Origin: Dactylellina haptotyla
Taxonomy: Eukaryota; Ascomycota; Orbiliomycetes; Orbiliales; Orbiliaceae
Assembly: GCA_031310005.1 (NCBI GenBank)
Contig: CM062386.1
Location: forward strand, 62,001-126,000
Direction of reading: 5' to 3'
Length of the DNA: 64,000 bases
A model generated the notes under the pieces. That model saw only the letters and a list, made by a program, of their open reading frames with translations. It had not been told where the DNA came from and did no database searches. Positions 22,086-34,711 of the stretch are shown in pieces (the first letter of the stretch is position 1; every line of letters begins with the position of its first letter). A program made the position numbers and the translations under genes.

Positions 22086-23289
22086 TTACTTGGACCCAAA
22101 TGCCAACATGGCATCCCTCGGACCGTTTACCCCATCGATACACGCAGCAGCTTCAACTTCCCAGCTCTCTGGCTTGATTTCTCCACCGTCCCAACCGTCA
22201 ATAGCCTCTACAGCCCCCTTTATATCATACGCCACGTTTTTCCAGCTTTTCTCCCCATTCGAAGCGAAATAAATACCCTCTTCGGCACATTTAGCAGCAC
22301 CGCTCAACCCACATCTAAGAATGATCTCGTACAGATTGGAGAGGTCTGTTATATGCACATTAGACCACATTGCATTTCCGGAACCGATATATCGGGCCCT
22401 CTTTGTCTCAATTGCGGTCCGAACCAATGGGGGTAGCTGGACAGACATGCGAGGTATAAGGGCTGGTGATTGACCGTCTAATCAAACAAATATCATTTCA
22501 ACAGATTAGTCTCGTCGGTGATCCATTCGAAGAGCGCTTCAAGCCCACTTACATATAGTAGGCGGAACAATAACAAACGTCTTGACTCCAACCTCTTTTC
22601 CTATCTCCACTACTTTTAATGCGACCGTTCGATGCCCATATTCTTCTTCCTCATTCCGATGTCTCATCAAAGCGACCAGATCCGTGGTGTCATCTACCGG
22701 TGACCCACCTTCATCTCCATTGTTCCAAACCGCAAATGCGCTTGTTCCTGAGGTATGTATAAATATCTTTCTTGTGCCTTCAGCTCCCTGAGCTAGCCCT
22801 CGTATCAAGGTTTCAGCAGATGGAAGATCATTGGCTGAGGCGCAGTTGACAACAATATCCGATTCAGATGCAATCTTCTGCAAAAGCTCGAGGTCTGAAA
22901 GAGAGCCCAGAACACATTTAGGCGTAGAACCGGTGAAAAACTTTGGGTTGGAGGTCGGAGATGTTAGTGTTTCGATTGCAGATTCCGATCGGACAAGAGC
23001 GGTGATTTCCAAATCGGGACTCCGAAGGAGAGCAGTGAGAATTGCGCCGCCTCTAATTGGGAACCACTAACTAGACTACAAGTTTGAAAATTTTCACATA
23101 TAGCTAAGTAAATGCCATGACGTCATCTATTCTGGCGGCCGCGTTGTGTGAGATCTGGAGAGGTGCTCGTCCTCGAGTCGGGTATACACGCTTGGAGTGA
23201 AAAGCGCAAATGGCTTACATGTATCCGGTTCCACCAGTAATGAATAATTTTAATTTCGGAATGGTGATAGGAATCTCGCTGTCAGACAT
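22086..23289 (-). CDS. NAD(P)-binding NmrA/epimerase-like protein
   Basis: Three exons (23289-23219, 23052-22553, 22477-22086), 320 residues. The N-terminus has the Rossmann nucleotide-binding motif TGGTGYIGGAILTALL (about residues 19-34), split by the first intron and recreated exactly by splicing. Further blocks are ITALVRS, DIVVNCAS and IFIHTSGTSAF, the strand order of atypical short-chain dehydrogenases (NmrA-like or NAD-dependent epimerases), and a C-terminal MWSNVHITDLSNLYEIIL. The canonical YxxxK is not obvious; HRTVALKVV aligns near that place, so a binding or regulatory role is possible, as is oxidoreductase activity. Length fits the family. The substrate is unknown. Confidence 0.75.
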
Positions 23290-24259
23290 TGTAGAAGCCG
23301 TGGACAGTGTCGCTCGATCCTGAATTTAAATAACAAGCTAGGCTCTCTAGATTCGAATATTCCGAAACTGAGGCAAACGGGATTATGTAAAAGTACGGTC
23401 AAGAGACGCAATATACAGTGGGAGATAAGGCACACCCAACTCATTTAGCGTTGGCAAGGAGAACAAAATTATAAATAGGTAAATGATAAATTTATAAAGG
23501 AGAATTCACACCATAAAAGTAATTTCTCAGAGCGCAGGCCAATTGAGTTAGAACCATGCTCATTTGTGAATATCGGCTAATCTTGATAATGATCATGATT
23601 TTCTAAGTAGTTTTCTGATAACTCATATTCAAACCGAGCCGCCAGCTGTCTTTTACCAATGAAGCGGCGTTTCCCACAAAAAATTGGGTTGCAAATGGAG
23701 TCGAGTTTTCATCGATTTATTTAAAGAATATATAAGCTATGCCAGCATGATAATTCTAGTTTACAAACGGTTGAAATTAGAATGATAGAGAAGGCGCTGA
23801 GATATATCAGGACTGCACGTATGCGCACATTTACATGCATACCTAGATACCATTCAGTCAAGACGAAGGCTCCTCTGCCTCGAGTTGGGCCATTATTATG
23901 CTTATTGAGAAATTGTTTCGAGCTCATGTAGCCTGCGTATGAATGAATTTTGTCTCCCGATAGTTGATATTTCATGCGGGATTCGCTGTAATGTAATGTA
24001 ATGTAATCAATACTTATGTACACATACAGAGAATCACCCCTTGATTGCCATCCCGTAGCACATAAAATCTCAACTATCAATAGACCACTTCCAACACTGC
24101 TAGTTCTTTCGGCTTTGGTTCATGGGTTCATTCGAATAAGATTGTGGTTCCTTAGCAAACAGGAGATCTCAAAACAGGCAAAGCAAAAACAAAAATCCAA
24201 TGAATTGGTAGAACAGGAATTGATACAGTCCATCAGGGTGCAGGGTTAATCTCATCTTT
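23290..24259. other. Intergenic spacer with a short tandem repeat
   Basis: Shared upstream of the epimerase-like gene and 3' side of mannitol-1-phosphate dehydrogenase. Contains the pentanucleotide repeat listed separately. No gene supported. Confidence 0.55.
23989..24008. repeat. Pentanucleotide tandem repeat (TGTAA)4
   Basis: Four perfect copies of a five-base unit, a simple microsatellite. Confidence 0.9.
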
Positions 24260-25498
24260 CTAATTAGGAAGCTCGATTCCCAATTCGGCTTTGAGTGTAT
24301 AGTAAGTTACTTTTACATTCTCCAGTAACCTGTCGCCATTTCCATCGCCTTCCTTCAACCCACAAACTTCTCGAAGAACACATTCCACTCCATCTCGGTT
24401 TACAGTTTCCCTGATTTCCACGGCATCTTGATCTCCCTTATCGTCATACCAGATTGCTGCAGCGATAGCCTTCACTAAGTTGACGGGCTTACCCACGCTA
24501 TACTCATAGTCCATCATTGCAGGTCCAATCAAACGATCATTTCTGCCAAGTTTGCGCTTCGGCGCTCTGCAGACCCGGGTGATCTCGTCCTGTACGTTGG
24601 GATTTTTTAGTCTCCGGTCCATGATAGTGCTGATGTACTTTTCGTGTTCATCCTGTGAAAAGACGCTATGCTTTTTTAACAGTGCGGCACCAGATTCTCC
24701 TACCGCTCCTTTGGCGATATTGTAAATCTGTTTGTCTTCCATGGCTTCGTTGACGGTGGTATAGCCCTTCATATACCCCAGATACGAGACGGTGGCATGA
24801 GCGGTGTTCAAGGTAAACAATTTTCGCTCGACGTATGCGAGAAGATTCTTTGCAAGCTTCATCCCATGAATGTTATGTTCGGCTTTCAAAGCATCCTGGT
24901 CGACCACCCATTCGTAGAAATCTTCAACGCCTACATCTAGCTCATGATCTTGATTCAGCTGTTCGCTTGAGCCTGTTACCTGAGCAGGGTCAAAAGGAGG
25001 AACAATCCGATCCACAGAGCAGTTGGCGAATCCCACATTCTTTCCGAAGAATTCAAGTTCCTGAGAAGTTGCGTCTTGTTCGAAGTATCGTTTCACCTCC
25101 TTCCTAAGGATTTCGGAGGCACCCACGCCGTTTTCGCAAGCGATCATATCCACTATTGCGTCTGGGTGATCCCTGTGTATCCGCTTTAAACCTTGAGCAA
25201 TTGTCGGTGCAATCTTAGGCAGTATCTGGGCACCGACAGAGGTTGTGATTAGGTCTGTTTTTGGAAACTCTTCGAGAAGGTCTGGTGATGTCGAGACTAC
25301 ACCGGAGAAGTCTGAGATCTCAGTTGTGGTAGACTTTTGGGAAAGAATATGCACGGTATAAGATTTATGAGAGTTGAGAGAGTCGATGAGAGCCTCATTT
25401 ACGTCTGCAAAGGTAACATGATAGCCAGAGTCGGCGAGTAAAGGCCCTATAAAACCTCGGCCGATATTGCCAGCACCGAAATGGATCGCGTTCGGCAT
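24260..25498 (-). CDS. mpdA: Mannitol-1-phosphate 5-dehydrogenase
   Basis: Intronless, 412 residues. Interconverts fructose 6-phosphate and mannitol 1-phosphate with NAD(H) in the cytosol, the entry step of fungal mannitol metabolism. The N-terminal IHFGAGNIGRGFIG (residues 5-18) is the dinucleotide-binding loop. IACENGVGASEILR, VGFANCSVDRIVPP and the long-chain dehydrogenase active-site region around HNIHGMKLAKNLLAYVERKL are diagnostic. LNTAHATVSYLGYMKGY matches the family block downstream. It is slightly longer than the usual 385-395 residues because of extra residues near the C-terminus (LKEGDGNGDRL). About 50 bases upstream of the ATG is a TATA-like GTATATAACC. No functional partner is adjacent. 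The symbol follows Aspergillus usage. Confidence 0.93.
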   Translation of the reverse strand: MPNAIHFGAGNIGRGFIGPLLADSGYHVTFADVNEALIDSLNSHKSYTVHILSQKSTTTEISDFSGVVSTSPDLLEEFPKTDLITTSVGAQILPKIAPTIAQGLKRIHRDHPDAIVDMIACENGVGASEILRKEVKRYFEQDATSQELEFFGKNVGFANCSVDRIVPPFDPAQVTGSSEQLNQDHELDVGVEDFYEWVVDQDALKAEHNIHGMKLAKNLLAYVERKLFTLNTAHATVSYLGYMKGYTTVNEAMEDKQIYNIAKGAVGESGAALLKKHSVFSQDEHEKYISTIMDRRLKNPNVQDEITRVCRAPKRKLGRNDRLIGPAMMDYEYSVGKPVNLVKAIAAAIWYDDKGDQDAVEIRETVNRDGVECVLREVCGLKEGDGNGDRLLENVKVTYYTLKAELGIELPN

Positions 25499-27835
25499 GG
25501 TTATGTACTCCGATTTAGGTGTATATAACCCCTTTGCGGAGGATTGCTTCTATGATTCAGCGCTATATGTTATACTCGGGTCGAGTCGGAGGACGATGCT
25601 ACTAGTTGGTCAAGGAGCGACGTGGTGACGGGTCTTTTATGTGATGTGTTAGGAATTCTGCTTGTCTGAGAGAATAAAGACAGATTGAGCTGAGCACAGC
25701 ACAGAGCAAGGCGGGGTCTTTGCAATTTGAGTCGACTGAAAGAATAGAAAGTTGATGTATGGACACACTCTTAGAGGTTATACACAGCGAATGAGATGGC
25801 GTGATATTTCCGTTGTTCCAACATGCATTGACAAAGCAACATATAAGCAGAGAGGCATACAAGTGTGCATGGCCTTTAAACCTTTAAATATATATAACTT
25901 TATTCGGGGCCATTGGAGTCGCTGCGGAACAAAATGAGCTCTATTCCCAGGTGGCGGATCAGTCAATCTCCTCGCATCGATAACGGGTCGACGTCATATC
26001 CCCAACAACAACTGCGGCGTAGCTCCGACCGATCGCAAATCGGACGGTGCCCATTTGCGTCCGCATTCTTGATCATCGATGCTAAGTTCGAAGTTCGAAA
26101 TTCGACCGGGAATGCTTCCGGCTGGTGCCGAAACCGTTCTGTGGATGGGGCTGCAAAGAATTTGGGTGTGCGAGCGACCGCTCCGAGGTACCAGTGCCGC
26201 GGCCACTGTAGCCATGGCTGCATCTGCGAAACTGCGTTGTTCCACGATGCGAGCCCGGACTAGCCCACCAACCACCATAATCGGCACACCGAGCAACTGG
26301 GACCAAGGCCAACCCCTCCAACGTGCGCACGATTGCGCCGATAAAGGTGACTGACAGCCTGGGAATATTTATCTGAAACGAATTTGAGCACAATTTAGTT
26401 GCAAATACAGATTAACATAAATATATATTGGGAGATTCCACCGTGTCCCTGGGTCTGATCAGTGTTCCCATGCTTGGTTTGCTCGCCGAATATTTGTTCG
26501 ATTGAAAGCCCAGTCAAATTTTTGCTGTAGACGAACTAAAAGCGATTCGAATCGATTCATAAGCATAGCTCTGGAACTTAAGGGCCTCTTATTTCATCAA
26601 ACTAAAATTATCTCTGAGATTGCGAAATTCCGGAATCCAGCCAGACATAGGCCGAATGGTAAATTGACTGATTATCATCACAGAGCTTCGCTGTTGAAAT
26701 AATCAAGATCAGAGAGACTGAGAGATTTTGGAGAATTCTCATTTCTCTCAGCCAATCACAGCCCAGCGATAATAAACAAAAGTTGGAATGAGAGAGCAGG
26801 AGATAAGTTAACCCGAGTCAGAAAAGCCAGGCACCTATTTATTCTCGCTTTTAGGCAAATTATCAACACCTCAGCTGAGAGCGATCAAACAAAAACAAGC
26901 AGGCAAAGGACAATATGCCTTTTCCCACGAGATTTGAGCAATGTGACGCCCGCCTCAGCTTCGAGAAGCTATCAGTCCCGAATGACGATATTGGGCGTCT
27001 CCATGTGGTGTAGTTACTCGACTTGGTTTTCGAAACGAATCACTCGGATGGGGTTGTCACCCCGGCCATCATGCATCAATACATCAACTGTTGATCAATA
27101 TCGAAAGGCGCAACCGCAGGAATTTGACCAAACCTGGAACTCCCTGGCCGTTGCTCGCCGGAATTAAGAATCTTGTCCCTTGTGCGCCACACGGGAATCT
27201 AGAATACCCTTCAGCACCCTGCGTCCTGCAGTGTAGCACTAGTACTCTGCACATACGTTATCTCCAACAAAATTAAGTATCAAACTTTTCAACAATTTGG
27301 TCTGCCATGTCGGTTAAAACCAAGGGTCTCGCCTAGGACCGTGTCACTACGTCGTCATCGTTGCTCTCTGATTTGCAAGGTTACTGCTCAGGTGAGCGGA
27401 ACAGCCACAAATGCTCAGCCGCACATGTGTGACCGTGACCCCAACTGATTGGTCGCCATACGCCATCTCGTTCATTTCCTCGATAGCCCCTTGAAGTTGC
27501 ACAACTAAAATACACGGAATTCCTGGAGTAGGGTTGCCTTCTGCTGCATGCGAAATTAACAAGAATGTTAGAGTGTGAATGCTGCGTCTTTCTCATTTGC
27601 AAGAATGCACAAGATAAGGTCATGCACCCATCGAAAAGCCGTTAAAAGAAATGAGACCGCCCTCGCTCGGAGAAAATGCTGCTCGGACACCCCCCTTCTA
27701 GACATTTCCTGGTCCTGTCGTTAGACACAAGAGTATATATTTGAACAACCCTCTAGCCTTCGAGGGCGTCCCTCCGAATTAGTAGATTTATTTCACCGTA
27801 TCGATACTACAAGTCTTTAAATCCAAATCTTCAAC
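25499..27835. other. Intergenic, 2.3 kb, with a GC-rich island and an inverted repeat
   Basis: Upstream of mannitol-1-phosphate dehydrogenase. 25913-26393 is a GC-richer island open in several frames on both strands, with no family match. 26400-26900 is AT-rich with the inverted repeat listed separately. Frames at 26934-27276 and 27347-27623 are unsupported. Confidence 0.45.
26718..26751. repeat. Imperfect 34-bp inverted repeat
   Basis: Outer arms CTGAGAGA and TCTCTCAG flank a perfect central palindrome GAGAATTCTC. A CCAAT motif follows at 26752-26756. It could be a dimeric protein-binding site or a small hairpin; no gene with a clear start lies immediately beside it. Confidence 0.5.
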
Positions 27836-28090
27836 ATGGGTTCCTTCCAACCATTTGCCGCTGTCCAGGAGAGTTATCGCAGGCGAGAAGCATTGCGACT
27901 AAAAAAGAAGAATGATAACGCTAAAGTCCGCGAATGGCTGGCCTGCACCGCACAACACAGGCACGAGCAGTGGGTCGACGACAAGCTGGAACAGTACTTT
28001 CTCGCGGAACCGCTGCATCTCGTAGTCAGCGACAGCACCGACGGAAGCCAAAATGGGAGGAGTCCGAAATTGTGTGCGGAGATCCCCTGA
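27836..28090 (+). CDS. Possible small orphan gene
   Basis: 84-codon frame starting in a good fungal context (tcaacATGGG) after a typical leader, so a transcript is plausible. The product is charged (RRREALRLKKKNDNAKVREW) and then acidic, with no domain I recognise. An overlapping frame from about 27934 continues beyond the stop to 28242, just before a GTAGGT donor-like site, and a matching acceptor near 28301 would lead into another open frame. I could not find a convincing intron linking the first frame to the second, so this may be a decayed or mis-modelled gene. It overlaps no other supported gene, but the extension would run antisense into the F-box gene at 28400. Confidence 0.3.
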   Translation: MGSFQPFAAVQESYRRREALRLKKKNDNAKVREWLACTAQHRHEQWVDDKLEQYFLAEPLHLVVSDSTDGSQNGRSPKLCAEIP

Positions 28091-28399
28091 GGCCATGGAA
28101 AAGGACGTATGAGGGCATCGCGGGATGGATGCATTCTTTAGCGGTCGGGTCTTGCCTCCCCCGCAGGTTTAGCAAGCTAGAGGACCCGCAATGCAACACA
28201 GAATTGGCCAATGGCCAAATATTCAGAGTTTTGATGGACAGGTAGGTCGAATTAAATATTATTCCTTTACTCTATATTTGATCTATGAATCCCCCTTGTA
28301 GGTCGTGCAAAGCAAAACAATATGCTAACAGTCAGTCAAGTAAATACACCCTCAGCTGGTCAAATCTTCCTTATTTCGATCCTCCCTCGAAATCCCATT

Positions 28400-29194
28400 T
28401 CAGAGACCACCATCTTCAACCCACAGCCATTCAACTTCAAAATGACTGCCCGCCCTGGCTCCTACTCCAGGATGGAATACATGATGAAAACCAACAATTT
28501 TCGCTTCTCCGGCTTTCCTATCCTTCAACTCGGGATGGTCCCGCTCGAACGCATTGAATACGTCCTCGACAGTGATGTACGGTATTGAGACTTCGTTGGC
28601 ATCCACTATCCCTGTCATCTCTGCGTCGAGGGTGTTGGGGACATTGCTACCACAGATTGCCGAAGGTGTCTTCTGATATCCGGTTCCGACGATCAAATTG
28701 TTGATATAAAGTGCGCCGTGATGGGATCCTAGAGATGATCTTGGATTCGGCCCTGTCGACCTAGTAACGTCGGATAACCTCAAAGAATTGACATTCGCCC
28801 AGCTTATCACGATTTTATTGCAATCCGGGTAACTGAAGGCATCCTCCCGGAATGGGGACCCGCTTATCGAAAACTTTCTGTCGATTTCTTTTGGGTGAGA
28901 CCCGATAGCCGGAATGGATATTGCATAGGAGGAGCATCCGTTCCGATAAAACGCGCAAGAGAATATCCGATGGATTTGAAATGGCGGGTCTTCGGAAGGG
29001 CTTATTACCATGGATGAGAACGGTGGGAGATAACCATATCGAGAGGCTGAAAGTGAACTTGGAATGTTTGCTAGGCGTCGTAAAAGCCTCGAGGTCCGAC
29101 ACAAACAATAGTAGTCGGACCAATGCGTATTGGAGAGTATCTGTAGGAGAAGCTCAGGAGGGAGATTGAAGAGACCACATGGTGCTTGTCGCAT
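28400..29194 (-). CDS. F-box protein, single exon
   Basis: 264 residues. Residues 8-45 are an F-box (LFNLPPELLLQILSNTHWSD, then LCRTSRLLRRLANIP), expected to bind Skp1 in an SCF ubiquitin ligase. The remaining 220 residues show no WD40 or LRR repeats and match nothing I know; blocks such as ISWANVNSLRL and HHGALYINNLIVGTGY suggest a beta-rich substrate domain. It is shorter than, and unlike, the F-box protein at 10442-12275, so the two are not recent duplicates. It ends in FEVEWLWVEDGGL. Start ATG 29194 is the first in frame and lies directly before the F-box. Confidence 0.7.
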   Translation of the reverse strand: MRQAPCGLFNLPPELLLQILSNTHWSDYYCLCRTSRLLRRLANIPSSLSASRYGYLPPFSSMVISPSEDPPFQIHRIFSCAFYRNGCSSYAISIPAIGSHPKEIDRKFSISGSPFREDAFSYPDCNKIVISWANVNSLRLSDVTRSTGPNPRSSLGSHHGALYINNLIVGTGYQKTPSAICGSNVPNTLDAEMTGIVDANEVSIPYITVEDVFNAFERDHPELKDRKAGEAKIVGFHHVFHPGVGARAGSHFEVEWLWVEDGGL

Positions 29195-30708
29195 TTTTGT
29201 GGTGTCCGTATTATGATGTCAAAGATTGCAGTAGATGACTGGTGTAGATGGATTATTGTACTCAGTTTCCCGTAGTTCCGCTATTGTGTATACAATCCAA
29301 TGGATATTTGAGGTATCTTGTTTTCAATTGCAGCGTTTCGAAGCCATTGTAGAATGTGGGTTTAATTTCTTCAGGTTCGAACACCCCTCATTTGAATGTC
29401 ATGTCTTGTAGAGGTAGAGCAAAGTAATACGAGGAAAGGTTGGAATAGACTTTAACCTTCGTGTTCAATATTTGAGATATTTCCTTCTTTAAGCTTGTGT
29501 GCTCACACCTTCATAATATTCCGGCTAGCCGGCTACCCCGAAGGCCCAGGCCATGGCGATGGTTTGGTTGCAGCTGCAATCAAGCACCCATAATCAGGCC
29601 ACTTAAAGCGAACCTATATCAGATGAAGCAGGAAACATGCTTAATGTTTATCAAGTCGCCAGATTTAGCCATGCATCTTCCCCTTTCTATTCTTTTTTAT
29701 TTGAATCTGAAATGATGACGTGTTCGATAACTCTAATCCGGTTGAATTTTCCGTCTATCAAGGGCTCCCATTGGGTGTTTCGATGTAACGGGCGGGAGAT
29801 CATTCTCGTAGGTGGAAAACTAGCATTTATCGAGCAAGCGGGATGATGGGCTGCAACGGGTTGAGGGTGTTTGCCCGATCTGTGGGTTGTCGTGTTGGAT
29901 GGCGAGATCGAGATTGCACGCGAAGCGAGATCTCGCAGGCATTCCGTCCGATGTCGAAGTCCACGCTATGCAAGGCAAAACATTTGAGATCGTACCAATA
30001 AGATTGCTTTGGCATTCATATCCGAGTATATCCTCATACTGAGCTCGGATAACCTTACCTAGGATATACGGGTAGACTAGGTCCCTGCACATGGGAAATC
30101 CGAGCTAAACTTCTTCAATATAGTGGTTGAAGTAAAAGTTCAGAGCGCAGGGCAACAGCGCTTCGTGCCCCCCGGATGGTTTACGAGTCGAGGATATATG
30201 CTCCAACGATGTTCTTCTGTAACTGACAGCTAATCTCGTTGCTAGACGCTGGTGTTGCCCCGTGTGAGATTTCTCGGGTGAGACATAATTAGGTGTGGGA
30301 GGTTCCTTGAAAAGACTGACAGCAGTATTTAAGTTAACAGAATAGGAATTCAAAATCTAAAATATCCACGTCCCCTAAAGAAGCTTTGAACCTATCCACA
30401 CAACCTAGGAGGATCATTAGATTAGAAGTGCCTGATTGTATCTACTGACGCGAGGCTAATCATCTAGTTATTATCTACTTATCGATTGTGGGTTTGAAAT
30501 CTGTAGTTGTATTCAGATATAGTTATACTGTTCATCCTGATCCTTGAAGGAAGACGGACGATGCATTGAACATTGGCAGCCTAGACCTTAAGCATATGTA
30601 TGTGTATGTTGGAATTCATTATATGATGAAATTCGTTTCGAATGAAAACAGAGCTTTCTGTCTGTAGCTCTTATCTAGTGAACAACAACCATGTATTTAT
30701 GAACGTAT
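29195..30708. other. Intergenic, 1.5 kb
   Basis: Small overlapping minus frames (29820-30092 and 30105-30353) lack recognisable domains or good splice partners. I do not support a gene here. Confidence 0.45.
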
Positions 30709-31420
30709 TCAAAGCTTTGCCAGCACTGCTTCCGCTCCGCTGACACTAACAACTCCTGGTTTATCATCTTTTTCTGCATATACGATCTTACCGTCATCCA
30801 CTATCAAAGCGTATCGACCTGTTCTCTCTTTATTTGTCCATCCAAGCCTTTCGCTAAACTTCAGACCGACATCGGAAGCAAAGATAATATCGTCGTTCTT
30901 GACGTTGTTAGCTTTTGCCCAAGCGCTCATTACCCAGGCGTCATTATAGGCGATGACAATGACTATATCAACCCCCTTAGACTTCAGAGATTGGAGGTTT
31001 TCGATATAACCTGGAAGATGACGGGCAGAGCAGCCTGGAGTAAAGGCCCCAGGAACGGCGAACAGGACAACTTTCTTGCCCGCAAATTCTATCAGTCTAT
31101 TAGCCGTGCTCTTCTAACGAACCGAAGTGTCTCTGGGCTATATAAATCTACCTTTGCTTGCATTATAGTTAATAGGAACTCCGCATGCCGTAATGTCAGC
31201 TTTCTCTTCAGTGTATGGAACGTAGCTATAATTGCAAGGATGTTAGCTGTCTGTTGCGTTGCCGTGTCCTTTTTTAGGTAGATTTTTCGCTAATCCCTGC
31301 TCTAGATTCCCCTGGAAAATCGAGATCTCGGGATTGATTTCGAATATTGCATTGAGGTACCTACGAGAAAACAATATCTTCGGGGAAGCTGTCGCCAACT
31401 TTGAGGGTAGTGTCCGTCAT
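30709..31420 (-). CDS. Prx5-type peroxiredoxin (Asp f 3/Ahp1 family)
   Basis: Three exons (31420-31365, 31225-31152, 31088-30709), 169 residues. Thiol peroxidase that reduces H2O2 and alkyl hydroperoxides. [16 protein letters not shown] carries the peroxidatic Cys63; the family usually reads FTPTCS, so the Gly before Cys is a mild variant. Cys33 (ITACGV) lies 30 residues earlier, the spacing seen for the two functional cysteines of Aspergillus Asp f 3. Further blocks are [35 protein letters not shown], and [15 protein letters not shown]. The C-terminus ends LAKL rather than a clear peroxisomal SKL, so cytosolic or weakly peroxisomal location is possible. Length matches the family. Confidence 0.9.
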
Positions 31421-32070
31421 TTTGGGGGATGATATTGGTCGTGAGGGCGATGGTGAAAAAGTTATGCGATCTGCGATTGAATGAGAAAGCTGGATGGATT
31501 CGAGGTTTAATCCGCGGTCTTCGAGACCTTCTTCAACTGGCTATTTGAAGAGCAATTTACTCTGATGACGAAATCGCTAGACAAAAAATAATTTCCAATC
31601 AAACTGGTCTAGCCAGTGCCAAAAGAATTTAATGCCAGGGCTCGCCGAAGGGATGTTATAAATCTGCTAAACGTAGCCGAGGCAATTGTGCAATCGCGTG
31701 AATCTGGTTAGCTCTGGAAATTTGCCCTTTCCCTACGGCGAGTTCCGATCAGCGGTCAAGCCACTCTTGTTCTGCCTCCCCCACAGTCGAGAAGACATCG
31801 TTCTCCGTCAACGGATCAAATTCACGTTTTGAACGCAAACGGAGCGGGCCGCAACTAATGCAATTTGACTTGTGAGGCAACCGTGATGTCGTTCGCATTT
31901 CGCGGCACTGAAACCGGGCGAAATGCAGAATCTCGAGGACGAGCGCGACCTCGCTCGAATACTCGGAGAAATCGACGGATTGACAGTTGCTTAACCGAGA
32001 CTGTTTGCGTGCGCTCGTGATCTGTCCTGCGGAGCACGTCGTCCGCCGCAGATGTCCCTGCTAGCCGGAT

Positions 32071-32598
32071 TCAACACAAGCCCTCCTTTGTACCCTCTAC
32101 TTCGAATTCCTTGGCCGTGTATCGTCGAACGGTCGCTCCAGAGTTAGTTGCGCCCCGGATTTTCAGTTGGAATTGATCCGTCGGTCTGAATTTCGGCTTG
32201 TTTCTCGGTACGCAACCCGGATCGTCGAATGCCCCAGGGCCTCGCCATGTTTTAAACGGTCTCGCATATACCCTGGCGAGACCTATCGTGGGGAAACTGT
32301 ATTCGCGGCGCGGGGTGCCGGGATTGTACCTGTCGCAGACTAGTTCTTCTACGGGGGTAGGTCGCAGAGTGCCCATAGGTAGGAGTATACGGGCACTGTA
32401 AGCCTGTCTATGTGTATAAGTACCCGAGCCTGCTTCCAGGCTTAATTGGTGTTCATCTACCGTGGAAAGAAACCGATTTGGGAGGGGAGAGTCGCATATA
32501 TATTGATTCCTGAGTTCGAATCCACCTTCGTGTTGAAAGGCCTTCAAATTTAGCCTCAGTGGAAAAATAAGATAACTCATCCAAACCACCTTTGACAA
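32071..32598 (-). CDS. Doubtful 175-codon hypothetical frame
   Basis: Open minus frame with no domain I recognise, lying entirely inside the presumed maltase promoter. Over the CGG array it reads as a tetrapeptide-periodic Pro segment (PGCVPRNKPKFRP). The first codon is TTG; the first ATG is at 32580. It may simply be an open frame in GC-rich promoter DNA. If real, it would overlap the maltase regulatory region. Confidence 0.2.
   Translation of the reverse strand: MSKVVWMSYLIFPLRLNLKAFQHEGGFELRNQYICDSPLPNRFLSTVDEHQLSLEAGSGTYTHRQAYSARILLPMGTLRPTPVEELVCDRYNPGTPRREYSFPTIGLARVYARPFKTWRGPGAFDDPGCVPRNKPKFRPTDQFQLKIRGATNSGATVRRYTAKEFEVEGTKEGLC
32182..32220 (+). promoter_or_regulatory. Four CGG triplets at exact 12-bp spacing (CGG-N9 array)
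   Basis: CGG occurs at 32182-32184, 32194-32196, 32206-32208 and 32218-32220, all on the same strand with nine unrelated bases between each pair. CGG triplets are the half-sites of Zn2Cys6 activators, and yeast MAL activators are reported to use half-sites with a nine-base gap. It lies about 490 bases before the maltase start, with a Zn2Cys6 activator gene 5.7 kb downstream. Function is inference. Confidence 0.45.
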
Positions 32599-32703
32599 GA
32601 ACCCTCAGCACTGCAACTACTATTTCTCAATCCACCCGCCACAGCTCTCAACTGTCCCAATCGCTTGCTTACGTGAAAGACCATTGTCGATATCTAAAGC
32701 TAG

Positions 32704-34711
<2,008 letters not shown>

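Noticed and set aside
29370-29395. GGTTCGAACACC resembling a tRNA B-box
   Set aside because: No A-box or pairing acceptor ends upstream at tRNA distance.
29820-30353. Possible small minus-strand gene
   Set aside because: Two overlapping frames compete, no start context or intron could be supported, and no domain is recognisable.
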